10,905 nt of DNA from Nitrospinota bacterium (GTDB lineage Bacteria; UBA8248), in contig DNYS01000288.1 in NCBI GenBank assembly GCA_003506735.1, forward strand, positions 5,376 to 16,280. The letters are read 5' to 3'. The translations under genes were made by a program, and so were the position numbers. Below, piece after piece: positions 1 through 7,001 of the stretch. Every line of letters starts with the position of its first letter. The stretch's first letter is position 1. Under the pieces are notes generated by a model that saw only the letters and a list, made by a program, of their open reading frames with translations, did not search any database and was not told the origin of the DNA.

Positions 1-1140
1 GCCGGGAACGTGGGGCTCGCCGTCGTAGTAATGGCACATGCCGCCGTCGGAGGCGCGGCAATTCTCCCAAAGGAACTCCAGCGCCGCGAGCGCGCGCTCC
101 CTGCAATCGGGTCTCTCCAGAATCCGCGAGGCATCCAGAAAGGCCGACACCGCCTGGGCATTGGCATCGGTGTATATCCAATCGTCGATCACCGAAAACA
201 ACTCCGGGGAATCCGGCTTGGCGGCCCCGCCTTCGATCGCCGGGCGGCGCAGGTAGTCCTGGCATCCACAGAAAGCGGGACCGGACGGGCTGGAAAGCGT
301 GCCGTTCAGGAATTCGATGCTCTCCTCGGCCATCCGGCGGTACCCGGCCCGGCCGGTGAGGGAGAAAACATGCAGGCAGTTGCCGAGAATGCCCGCCTGA
401 TCGGCGAGCAGTTTCTCCCGGTGAGGCTCGCTCCAGTCGGCTTTGGAGGAGTAGCGAAAGTACCCGCCTTCATGATCGTCGTAGATCTGGCCCGCGCGCA
501 TTCTGTCCAGCGTGAGCGTTACGTGGTCCAGGTATGCGGCGTCTCCTGTCGTCTCGTAGCGGTAAAGCAGAAATTCGTTGGCTTCCGGATGGGGAAACTT
601 GTGGTCGGGGCCGTATCCGCCGTTCCCCCTGTCGGCAAGCCCCATCAGGGCGTTCGATATCTCGGATACGGCGGATGCCCGCACCTTCGCTTTTGCGCCA
701 GAGGCCGCCTGAGACGCTTCCTGATTGGCCAGCGAGGCGGCTTTTTGTATCTCGGCCTTATCCTCCCGGTAAGCCGTATGAATCCGCACGAGCACGTTTC
801 CGAATTCCTCCGGCGGCAGGTGATTCACCGTGGCCAGCGGGTCTCCCCGGGGGGTCATAAAGACGATGGTGGGCCAGCCGTTCTCGTTGTAGCGGGCGTC
901 GATGTCCGGACGCTGGGCGTTCTCGGCCCGGATCGGAATGAAGTATGCGTTCAGCAGCGCGATATTCTCATCGTCCGAAAGCGAAGTCTCGTCCATGCGC
1001 TGGCAAAACGCGCACCAGAACGCGCCCAGATAAAGCATCATGGGCTTGTCCCGCTTCCGGGCTTTTTGAAAGGCCCCGGAGCCCCACTCGAGCCACTTGA
1101 TGAGGTGCGCCCTGTTCGGATTTGGAGAAAAACGAAACAT
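1..1140 (-). CDS. Thioredoxin-domain DUF255 / YyaL (SPATA20-like) protein, C-terminus cut by window edge
   Basis: The frame is open from ATG 1140 to the left edge (380 codons, no stop), so the C-terminus lies outside. Residues 10-115 form the DUF255 thioredoxin-like domain: a W-x-W-G-x-x-A-F-x-K-A start, then W-C43-A-F-C46, where relatives usually have C-H-W-C, and an E-N-A-Q-R-P-D-I-D segment matching the family's D-R-E-E-R-P-D. From about residue 155 comes the helical-barrel part: G-G-Y-G-P-D-H-K-F-P-H-P, then D-H-E-G-G-Y-F-R-Y-S and P-H-R-E-K-L-L-A-D-Q, equivalents of the family's G-G-F-x-R-Y-S and P-H-F-E-K-M-L-Y-D-N. The linker between the two parts seems short, so this may be a compact member. 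GAGG lies 6 nt before the ATG. It sits 73 bp downstream of the MBL gene on the same strand and is probably cotranscribed. Family members are predicted redox or carbohydrate-barrel proteins; the biochemical role is not established. Confidence 0.88.
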   Translation of the reverse strand, partial: MFRFSPNPNRAHLIKWLEWGSGAFQKARKRDKPMMLYLGAFWCAFCQRMDETSLSDDENIALLNAYFIPIRAENAQRPDIDARYNENGWPTIVFMTPRGDPLATVNHLPPEEFGNVLVRIHTAYREDKAEIQKAASLANQEASQAASGAKAKVRASAVSEISNALMGLADRGNGGYGPDHKFPHPEANEFLLYRYETTGDAAYLDHVTLTLDRMRAGQIYDDHEGGYFRYSSKADWSEPHREKLLADQAGILGNCLHVFSLTGRAGYRRMAEESIEFLNGTLSSPSGPAFCGCQDYLRRPAIEGGAAKPDSPELFSVIDDWIYTDANAQAVSAFLDASRILERPDCRERALAALEFLWENCRASDGGMCHYYDGEPHVPG

Positions 1141-1213
1141 GCCAGCCTCATCTCGGTCAATTTTTTCTGCCGCAATTTTCAATGCCGCATCGCGCCTAAT
1201 TTTTTAAAAAAAT

Positions 1214-2152
1214 TCATTCGTTCCCCGCAATCGACAGGTATGTCTTCTGCACGTTGTAAGCGTGAAGGTCCCGGAAGAAATCGATTCGTGGATGATCTCC
1301 CGGCGGGGAGTAGGGCTGCCCCATATCCAAGGGGATTTTCTCCATCGCCTCCTCGAGAGACCATCCGGCCCCGGCCCCGTGGCGCACCGCGGCCGTCACC
1401 TGGCTGAGATAGAGCAGGTAGCCATCGAGGACCGCATCCGTGGACACCGGATTGTGGGCGGGCACGAGCGTTTCCACATCCAGCGTCCGCCGAAACCGGG
1501 CGATGGCGTCCAGATAGGTGGGCGCGTCGCATTCCAGCGCGACGATGAGGTTTCCGCCCGTCATGTTTCCCGTCCAGGCCACCTTCGCCCCGGGAACGTA
1601 GGTGATCGTGTCGCCGGGCGTGTTCGCCGGCCCGAAATAGTGAAGCTCCACTTCGCGGCCGCCCAGATCGAGGCGCAGACAGCCGTCGAACACGGCATCC
1701 GGCAAGCGCAGGGTGACCCCCTCAAAAACCGCCCTGTCGCCTCCCACGCAGGGAAGCATGAACTCCATTTCCTCATCCAGGAAGGGAACGAGCTCGGCCG
1801 TCCGCCGGTGCTGAATCACAAGCGTCTCTTCGGGAAACGCACAGTTCCCGAAAGTGTGATCGCCGTGGTAGTTCGAATTGACGAGATAAAGAATCGGCTT
1901 GTCCGTCACCTCGCGGACCCGCTCCTGAATTTGACGGGCCATCGCAACGTTAATATGCGCGTCGATCACCAGGACGCCTCTGTCGCCCACCACGAACCCG
2001 GCGTTATCCACGTTCGGGATCGAGGAGAGAAGGGCATAGACGCCCGGGGCGAGTTCCTTTGTCTCCAGATGCGCCCCCGTCGGGTCGAGGAAAAAGGGCG
2101 TGAATCCTTCGGGAAAATCCGACCAGTCGAGAACCTTTTTCTCTCTACCCAT
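1214..2152 (-). CDS. MBL-fold (metallo-beta-lactamase superfamily) protein with substituted metal ligands
   Basis: This 312-residue protein has the MBL alpha-beta/beta-alpha layout: V-L-V-I-D-A-H (61-67), the metal loop N-S-N94-Y-H96-G-D98-H99, F-G-P-A-N177-T-P-G-D-T, W-T-G-N196, and V-P-A-H233-N-P. In typical family members the first position of the H-x-H-x-D-H loop is His, the A-x-T-P-G-D position is His, and the T-G-x position is Asp. Here all three are Asn, while H96, D98, H99 and H233 remain. Metal content and hydrolytic activity are therefore uncertain. No signal peptide is obvious, so it is probably cytosolic. The substrate is unknown; relatives include glyoxalase II-like hydrolases and lactonases. 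The start at 2152 is supported by AGAGG 6 nt upstream. It is the first gene of a minus-strand pair with the DUF255 gene and has a promoter candidate at 2283-2311. Confidence 0.9.
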   Translation of the reverse strand: MGREKKVLDWSDFPEGFTPFFLDPTGAHLETKELAPGVYALLSSIPNVDNAGFVVGDRGVLVIDAHINVAMARQIQERVREVTDKPILYLVNSNYHGDHTFGNCAFPEETLVIQHRRTAELVPFLDEEMEFMLPCVGGDRAVFEGVTLRLPDAVFDGCLRLDLGGREVELHYFGPANTPGDTITYVPGAKVAWTGNMTGGNLIVALECDAPTYLDAIARFRRTLDVETLVPAHNPVSTDAVLDGYLLYLSQVTAAVRHGAGAGWSLEEAMEKIPLDMGQPYSPPGDHPRIDFFRDLHAYNVQKTYLSIAGNE

Positions 2153-2282
2153 TCCGGACCTCTTGGAGCAGCATTGCCGCGGGGGAGGCCATTCCGATGC
2201 CCTCAGGCCTCATCCGATAAAAAAAAATTGCCGTCCGCCGCCGGATCGCGAGCCCATATCAGGCTAACCGGCCAGCCACGAA

Positions 2283-2311
2283 AATATATTCATGCCCTCG
2301 GATAAAATCAA
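2283..2311 (-). promoter_or_regulatory. Sigma70-like promoter for the MBL-DUF255 pair
   Basis: Read on the minus strand, TTGATT (2306-2311, 4 of 6 consensus bases) is separated by exactly 17 nt from TATATT (2283-2288, 5 of 6). Transcription would begin near 2276, giving a leader of about 125 nt before ATG 2152. The assignment is by consensus only. Confidence 0.5.
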
Positions 2312-2451
2312 AATAGCACAAAAACTCCCGCCGCCCTATGGATCCATCCCGGGTTGGGGGACCGCCTCACCCCGGATTCGAAGTATTCAAACCGGGCCGT
2401 CTAACGGCTTCTTCGAAATCAGGATGACTTTTCATTATGCCGCCTCGCGGT

Positions 2452-2457
2452 TATAGT
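2452..2457 (+). promoter_or_regulatory. Possible -10 element for the Fe-alcohol dehydrogenase gene
   Basis: TATAGT matches the -10 consensus at 5 of 6 positions and lies about 90 nt before the start codon at 2548. No good -35 box is found 16-18 nt upstream, so an activator or another sigma factor may be needed, or the site may be spurious. Confidence 0.25.
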
Positions 2458-2547
2458 TTTTTCGACACCCCCCATGCCACGCGCGAAAGCATATGATTTC
2501 GGCTTCATTACGCCACAGTGGGCGGCCACCGAACCAGGAGGATTGCC

Positions 2548-3717
2548 ATGATTCAGCCATTTCAAATCGCCTCGGGCCCCCGCGTCCGCTTCGGGCGGGG
2601 AGAGGCCGCCTTCGTCGGCGAGGAGGCGGGCGCGCTCGGGATGGCCCGCCCCATGCTGCTCACCGATCCGGGCCTCATCGCCGCCGGAGTCCTCGCGCCG
2701 ATCATGGAAGGCTTCCAGAAAGCCGGGATGGACTTCCGCTTTTTCGAGCAGGCCGAACCGAACCCCTCGGACGAGAGCATCCTGCGCGCCAAGGAATTTT
2801 ACGAAACCAACGGCTGCCTGGGCATGGTGGCCGTCGGAGGCGGCAGCTCCATCGACACGGCGAAAGCCATGGGCGCCCTCCTGGCGAACGGAGGAAAGAT
2901 CAGCGACTTTTACGGGGCCGACAAGGTGGCCAAGCGCGTCCCCGCCTTTATCACCGTCCCCACCACGGCGGGCACTGGAAGCGAGCTGACGCGCGCCTCC
3001 ATCATCACCGATATCGAGTGGGGAACCAAAGCCAGCATCCACAGCGACGCCCTCTATGCCGACCTGGCCGTGGTGGATTCCTCCCTCCTCGCCACGTTGC
3101 CGCGCTACTTCGCGGCGGGGGCCCTGATGGACGCCCTGACCCACGCCATCGAATCCATCGGCTCCAAACGATCGACCCCTTGGACCGAGGCCATGTGCAT
3201 GCAGGCCGTCGCCCTGATCGGGCGGCACGCCCGCCGGTTTGTGGACGACCCGGCCAACCCCGATTCCGCCGACCCGCTCGCTCTGGCGGCGGCCCTGGCG
3301 GGCGCATCCTTCACCAACACCGGGCTGGGGATCGTCCACGGCCTCACCCACCCCGTATACAGTTTTTTTGGCGGGCACCACGGAACCACCAACGGCATCC
3401 TCCTCGCGTCCGTCATGCGCTTTAACCTCCCCGCCATGCGGGAGAAGTATGCGCAGATGGCTCCGCATCTCGCCGATCCCTCAGGAAAGAGCGGGCCCGG
3501 CCCGGGCGATCCCGGGACCGCCGAGGCCGCCATCGAAGGCGTTCGCGCAATCGCCCGGGACATTGGCATCCCCCCCTCGCTGGGGGCCATCGGAGTAAAA
3601 GAGGAATATTTGGACCGCATGGCCGCGGACGCCGCCAAGAGCGCCACGGTCCAAACCAATCCGGTCCACGCCGATGAGGCGGACATGAAAGCGATCTACA
3701 CGGAGCTATTGGAATAA
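2548..3717 (+). CDS. Iron-containing alcohol dehydrogenase family protein
   Basis: The product has 389 residues, the usual family length, and is expected to be a cytosolic NAD(P)-dependent dehydrogenase or reductase using Fe2+. The nucleotide-binding signature G-G-G-S-S-I-D-T-A-K-A is at 97-107 and P-T-T-A-G-T-G-S-E-L-T at 138-148. The four metal ligands are all present: D195 and H199 (M-D-A-L-T-H-A-I-E), H264 (I-V-H-G-L-T-H-P) and H278 (G-G-H-H-G-T-T-N). Their spacing matches lactaldehyde reductase-like members. The start at 2548 is chosen because a perfect AGGAGG (2536-2541) precedes it by 6 nt; the frame stays open to 2518, but that ATG has no comparable site. The family includes butanol, 1,3-propanediol and 4-hydroxybutyrate dehydrogenases and maleylacetate reductases. 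The nearby dienelactone hydrolase and CMD-family genes make a maleylacetate-type role conceivable, but the substrate cannot be read from the sequence. Confidence 0.93.
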   Translation: MIQPFQIASGPRVRFGRGEAAFVGEEAGALGMARPMLLTDPGLIAAGVLAPIMEGFQKAGMDFRFFEQAEPNPSDESILRAKEFYETNGCLGMVAVGGGSSIDTAKAMGALLANGGKISDFYGADKVAKRVPAFITVPTTAGTGSELTRASIITDIEWGTKASIHSDALYADLAVVDSSLLATLPRYFAAGALMDALTHAIESIGSKRSTPWTEAMCMQAVALIGRHARRFVDDPANPDSADPLALAAALAGASFTNTGLGIVHGLTHPVYSFFGGHHGTTNGILLASVMRFNLPAMREKYAQMAPHLADPSGKSGPGPGDPGTAEAAIEGVRAIARDIGIPPSLGAIGVKEEYLDRMAADAAKSATVQTNPVHADEADMKAIYTELLE

Positions 3718-3755
3718 GAAAAAACCGGTGAATATCCAGGGAACTTTTTGTAAGC

Positions 3756-3765
3756 GGACCGGTCC
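3756..3765. repeat. 10-bp perfect palindrome in the ADH-FAH gap
   Basis: GGACCGGTCC is self-complementary. It is flanked by a 5-bp inverted repeat, GGAAC (3740-3744) and GTTCC (3767-3771), and a separate ACCGGT lies at 3724-3729. It could be an operator or part of a mRNA structure. Chance is also possible in G+C-rich DNA. Confidence 0.25.
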
Positions 3766-3815
3766 AGTTCCAGTGACTCGAAAAATCATCCGCCATGAAA
3801 TAACCGGGAAGCTGC

Positions 3816-3838
3816 GGCGGGAGGGTCCGCCCCTTTTT
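3816..3838 (+). terminator. Candidate rho-independent terminator after the Fe-alcohol dehydrogenase
   Basis: GGCGG (3816-3820) and CCGCC (3827-3831) form a 5-bp all-G:C stem with a 6-nt loop, followed by CC and five T residues (3834-3838). It lies 98 bp past the dehydrogenase stop and 28 bp before the next start. It could therefore separate the two genes or act as an attenuator ahead of the FAH gene. The stem is short, so confidence is moderate. Confidence 0.4.
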
Positions 3839-3866
3839 CGGTAACCAAAAACCAAGGGAGAGATTC

Positions 3867-4697
3867 ATGCGGATCGTTCGCTTCGACGAGGGAAGGGTGG
3901 GCCTCCTGGAGGGCGGCGAAGTCTGTGACGTCAGCGAGGCCTTCCCCGGTCATGGGGAATCCTGGCCAGAGGTCCATTTTATCCGCGCCATCGGCCGGTG
4001 GGAGGAGACCCTTCCCCGCCTGGAGTCAGCCCGGTCGTCGGGCGCCCGCAAACCGCTCGAGGACTGCCGCCTCCTTCCGCCCGTGCTGAATCCCTCCAAA
4101 ATTGTGGCGGCGCCCGTGAACTATATCGCCCACCGGGAAGAGATGCTGGTGGATTACACCGTGGAGAATGCGGGCTTCTTTCTCAAGTCCCCGACCTCCA
4201 TCGTGGGCCCGGAAGACGCCATTCGCCTGCCTTTTTCGGACCGCCGCCAGGATCCGGAGGTGGAACTCGCCGCCATTATCGGCCGCAAGGCATACAAGGT
4301 TCGCGCCGAGGACGCGCTCGCGCACGTCTTTGCCTACACCATCGCGATTGACGTAACCGTTCGCGGCAAAGAGGACCGTCCCTACCGCAAGTCGTTCGAC
4401 ACGTTCACGCCCATCGGTCCTTGTCTCCTCACGCCGGACGAGCTGGGTGACCCGCAAAATCTCCAACTCCGCCTTTCCGTGAATGGCGAACTGCGTCAGG
4501 ACGCCCATACCTCGGACATGGTTTGCGGGGTGGCGGAGTTGATCGAACGCGCATCGTGGGCCTTCCCCTTACTGCCGGGCGACGTTCTCATGACCGGAAC
4601 GCCCGAGGGCGTGTCGCGGATTTACCCGGGCGATCGGATAGAAGTGGAAATCGATAAGATCGGCGGCTTCTCCATGCCCGTCGAAGAGGCCGGGTGA
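3867..4697 (+). CDS. Fumarylacetoacetate hydrolase (FAH) family protein
   Basis: The product has 276 residues, the normal length for the bacterial FAHD/HpcE-like group. Residues 1-70 form a small N-terminal domain, and the FAH fold follows. Visible family features: N85-Y-x-x-H89-x-x-E92, the divalent-metal triad E131-x-E133 (D-P-E-V-E-L-A-A-I-I-G) with D162 (A-I-D-V-T-V-R), K175-S-F-D-T-F-T-P-I-G-P, and near the C-terminus P-G-D-V-L-M-T-G-T-P-E-G-V. Members use Mg2+ or Mn2+ to cleave or decarboxylate acylpyruvates and related 2-oxo or beta-diketo acids, often as late steps of aromatic degradation. The exact substrate here is unknown. ATG 3867 has AAGGGAGA just upstream. It is on the same strand as the dehydrogenase, 149 bp away, with a possible terminator between, so cotranscription is uncertain. 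Confidence 0.92.
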   Translation: MRIVRFDEGRVGLLEGGEVCDVSEAFPGHGESWPEVHFIRAIGRWEETLPRLESARSSGARKPLEDCRLLPPVLNPSKIVAAPVNYIAHREEMLVDYTVENAGFFLKSPTSIVGPEDAIRLPFSDRRQDPEVELAAIIGRKAYKVRAEDALAHVFAYTIAIDVTVRGKEDRPYRKSFDTFTPIGPCLLTPDELGDPQNLQLRLSVNGELRQDAHTSDMVCGVAELIERASWAFPLLPGDVLMTGTPEGVSRIYPGDRIEVEIDKIGGFSMPVEEAG

Positions 4698-4746
4698 TTT
4701 CCGCCGCGCAATTTCGCCCGCCCTCGGTTTCAAGGCCTTCTGAGAG

Positions 4747-4776
4747 GAAATTTGGGTTCTTCTCGGGAGAAATTTC
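4747..4776. terminator. Weak inverted repeat between converging genes
   Basis: GAAATTT (4747-4753) and AAATTTC (4770-4776) form a 7-bp inverted repeat with a 16-nt loop. It lies in the 103-bp gap where the FAH gene (plus) and the TPR gene (minus) converge. The arms are A+T-rich and no T-run follows, so a bidirectional terminator is only a weak suggestion. Confidence 0.2.
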
Positions 4777-4800
4777 AGGCAAATGCGCCGGGCGCGCCCC

Positions 4801-5798
4801 CTACTGCCTCGCTTTATGGTGGAGGTTCCGGAGTTGACTCTCAATTTTTTTGACCATTGGAGACCCGATGCTCAGGAGAATATCCCGCGCCTCTTCCATA
4901 TAGCGGATAGCGAGGTCCAGCCTTCCCTGCTTCTCGGCCATGAGGCCCATGTTGGCGCTGGAGAAGGCGGCGCCCATCCGGTCCCCCAGGCGCTTTCTGA
5001 TCGCGAAACTTTTTTCGTAAAACACCATGGCCTTGCCGTATCGGCCCCGTTTTGAGTGGATGTTGCCCATGATGCCCAGGGTATCGGCCATCCCGGCCCG
5101 GTTCCCCAGGCGCTTTTTGATCGCGAGACTTTTATCAAAGAACTCCAATGCCCGGGCATGGCGGCCCTGGCTTTTATGGATGATAGCGATGCCGGTGTAG
5201 GTTGTGGCCATCCCGACCCGGTCCCCCAGGTGCTTTTGGATCGTAAGGCTTTTATCAAAAAATTCCATGGCCCTAGCGTACCGGCCCCGTTTCGAGTGGG
5301 TGTTGCCCAAGTTGCCCAAGGTATCGGCCATCCCGGTCCGGTTCCCCAAACGCTTTTGGATCGCCAGGCTTTTTTCGTAAAACTCCATGGCCCTGTCATA
5401 GAGACCCTGTCTATCGTGGAGGTTGCCGATGCCGGTGTAGGTTGTGGCCATCCCGGCCCGGTCCCCCAGGCGCTTTTTGATCTCCAGGCTTTTTTCGTAA
5501 AACTCCATGGCCTTGCCGTACCGGCCTTGGAGTTTGTGGATGACGCCGATGTTGTTCAGTGCGTCGGCCTCGTTTTCTTCCTCATTGTTCCGGCGAAATA
5601 GGATGAGGCGCTCCGGTAGTCCTGCATCGCATCTTTCCACCGCGATTCCTTTTGGGCCTTCAGGCCTCTTTTGAGGAATTCGGACGCGGACGGGCCCTGC
5701 GGGACCGTAGAGGGCGCCGCAATGGCGATAGGAGCGGCCGCCCAACCGGCGGCGAGAAACAGAAGAACAATACCGGCCCGAATCGGCGCGCGCGGCAT
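4801..5798 (-). CDS. Exported tetratricopeptide-repeat protein, frameshifted near 5596
   Basis: The start at 5798 follows GGGGAG with 6-nt spacing and encodes a clear signal peptide: M-P-R-A-P-I-R, a hydrophobic core, then A-I-A-A around residue 28. A first TPR-like helix pair follows (S-A-S-E-F-L-K ... A-M-Q-D-Y-R-S-A-S-S-Y-F). This frame then meets a stop at 5556, while the neighbouring frame continues with six further 40-residue TPR units ending at 4801. Adding one base at the A-run 5596-5598 joins the halves into 332 residues. It also restores exactly 32 residues between A-M-x-x-Y and I-G-x-x-H, as in every other unit. The product would be a periplasmic or secreted helical scaffold for protein-protein contact; its partner is unknown. 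The break may be a sequencing error or real decay. The same frame is open further upstream to 5874 in the second phase, but that stretch lacks protein-like features. Confidence 0.8.
4981..5580 (-). repeat. Five in-phase 120-bp tandem repeats encoding TPR units
   Basis: The plus strand shows G-T-Y-C-C-C-C-A-R-R at 4981, 5101, 5221, 5341 and 5461, exactly 120 bp apart, each followed by closely similar sequence. This is the DNA image of the 40-residue TPR units. Units alternate in type: those reading G-D-R-x-G-M-A-T-T-Y-T-G-I and those reading G-N-R-x-G-M-A-D-T-L-G. The best match of the internal units is therefore two repeats away (240 bp). More diverged units flank the block on both sides. Confidence 0.9.
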
Positions 5799-5845
5799 GG
5801 CGGGCTCCCCGAATGGGAAACGAAATAACGGGAAAGAACAATAGA

Positions 5846-5874
5846 ATCGTATCAATGGAAACCATGCGCGGCAA
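5846..5874 (-). promoter_or_regulatory. Possible sigma70-like promoter of the TPR gene
   Basis: On the minus strand, TTGCCG (5869-5874, 4 of 6) lies 17 nt from TACGAT (5846-5851, 4 of 6), giving a leader of about 40 nt before ATG 5798. The spacing is ideal, but both boxes are moderate. Confidence 0.35.
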
Positions 5875-6044
5875 TGTTGCGCTGCTTCAAGGCTAATCAG
5901 GCCTGCCTAAAGACAGGGATTTTGACCTATAACCTTTTCGCGCGAGCTCCATCGGTTTTACGGCGAGGCCGAGGGGAAATCCCCCTAAATCTTGAATTTA
6001 CGCGGATGTCCCAACCAGGGGAAAAAGCCGGAATCGAATGATCG

Positions 6045-6794
6045 CTACAACAACCTGTCGATCAGGGTGGCGCCCATCAGTGCCAGCAACAACAGAACGG
6101 CTTTCCCGAAAGTCTCGGGCGGCAGCCACCGCCGAGCCCGGTTCCCAAGCTTTACCCCGGCATAGACCGGAACCAACCCAATCGCGGACATCAGGAACCT
6201 ATCCCAGGTCATGGGGCCCAACTTCGCCAGGCCAATGGCCATGATCGCGCCTGAAAGGGTGGCCCAGCAGTTTATCGCTTGAATGAGATGGTTTGGGCTG
6301 AGGGGGAGGGAGAGCAAATACGGCAAAACAGGAATTACCTGAACTCCGGTCAGGCCGTTGATCACTCCGGTCACAATGCCCACCGGCGGACCCAGGGGCC
6401 GCTCCAGATTCGCCGGCAGCTTCATTTCGGGTCTCGCCAGAGAAAAGGCGCAAAATGCGATGAGAACAAAACCAAGAGCGGCCCCGGCGATGCGCGGTTC
6501 TATCCATGCGAGGAGGGCAAGACCCACGGGAATTCCAGGAAGCGCCGAAACGAAAAGCGGCCAAAACCGGGCGAGTGTGGACCGAAAATGGCCCGCGTCT
6601 ACCATTACGAGGATGTTGCTTAACAGAGAAGGCACAATCAGGAGCGGCAACGTCTCTTTGATGCCCAGGGTCATCGCCAAGAACGGAAGGCAGATTGTCG
6701 AGAAACCGAGCCCTGTTATACCCTTGACAAAAGCGGCAAAGAAAAACACGGATATAACGATCAACGATTTTTCCATATCCATGAAAATGGCCAT
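6045..6794 (-). CDS. TauE/SafE (TSUP) family membrane permease
   Basis: This is a 249-residue integral membrane protein with about eight hydrophobic segments, the normal TSUP size. The two internally related halves each carry the family's glycine-rich re-entrant motif: F-V-K-G-I-T-G-L-G-F near residues 22-31 and G-V-I-N-G-L-T-G-V-Q-V-I-P near 143-155. Members export or import small organosulfur or organic anions (sulfite, sulfoacetate, taurine-derived compounds), but the substrate cannot be deduced here. Three start codons are possible. ATG 6794 is preferred because AGG lies 6 nt upstream. The longest frame begins at 6845, where no ribosome binding site is seen and the extra residues are hydrophilic and unlike the family. 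It is transcribed in the same direction as the TPR gene, 246 bp upstream of it, and divergently from the oxidoreductase remnant. Confidence 0.9.
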   Translation of the reverse strand: MAIFMDMEKSLIVISVFFFAAFVKGITGLGFSTICLPFLAMTLGIKETLPLLIVPSLLSNILVMVDAGHFRSTLARFWPLFVSALPGIPVGLALLAWIEPRIAGAALGFVLIAFCAFSLARPEMKLPANLERPLGPPVGIVTGVINGLTGVQVIPVLPYLLSLPLSPNHLIQAINCWATLSGAIMAIGLAKLGPMTWDRFLMSAIGLVPVYAGVKLGNRARRWLPPETFGKAVLLLLALMGATLIDRLL

Positions 6795-7001
6795 ACCAAA
6801 CCTATGACAATTTGGCGGAGCGCCGAAAACCCGGATAAAATCCATCGGCCAAGGGATATGTCATGATTGGCTGAAACCGGCATGGAGATCAGTCCATTTT
6901 TGAAATACGGCGGGCTGTTTTCGGATCTCCCTTTGCGGCGCGGCGTCAAGGAGTTGAGCTCTTTTATGGGACCTATTTCTTCAAATAGACGAGGAGCGGC
7001 G

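Larger units (their letters stand above)
2153..2547. other. Divergent intergenic region (395 bp) without a recognisable gene
   Basis: This gap lies between the starts of the minus-strand MBL gene and the plus-strand alcohol dehydrogenase. It holds a nine-A run near 2220, the MBL promoter candidate, a possible -10 for the dehydrogenase at 2452-2457, and the dehydrogenase ribosome binding site. Reading frames crossing it are extensions of antisense shadows and show no family motif. I see no tRNA or riboswitch-like structure. Confidence 0.6.

Noticed and set aside
1198..1213. A/T near-palindrome as terminator between the MBL and DUF255 genes
   Set aside because: T6 followed by A7 is only an A+T-rich near-palindrome without a G:C stem. 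The two genes remain plausibly cotranscribed.
10..1407. 465-codon plus-strand open frame
   Set aside because: It is antisense to the DUF255 gene, which shows clear family motifs. The translation is Gly/Arg/Pro-rich with no domain, a G+C shadow.
1262..2305. 347-codon plus-strand open frame
   Set aside because: It is antisense to the MBL gene, has no ribosome binding site or recognisable motif, and overruns the divergent promoter region.
2419..3468. 349-codon minus-strand open frame
   Set aside because: It is antisense to the Fe-alcohol dehydrogenase, whose metal ligands and cofactor motifs are unambiguous.
4981..5580. Regular tandem repeats as a possible CRISPR array
   Set aside because: The period is 120 bp with similar sequence throughout, no short repeat with unique spacers, and it translates to TPR units.
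5056..5601. 181-codon plus-strand frame with a repeating protein sequence
   Set aside because: It is the antisense image of the 120-bp TPR repeats. Its periodicity is inherited from them.
5590..5610. Programmed -1 ribosomal frameshifting in the TPR gene
   Set aside because: No slippery heptamer in the right phase and no clear downstream pseudoknot are visible. A one-base loss in a homopolymer is simpler.
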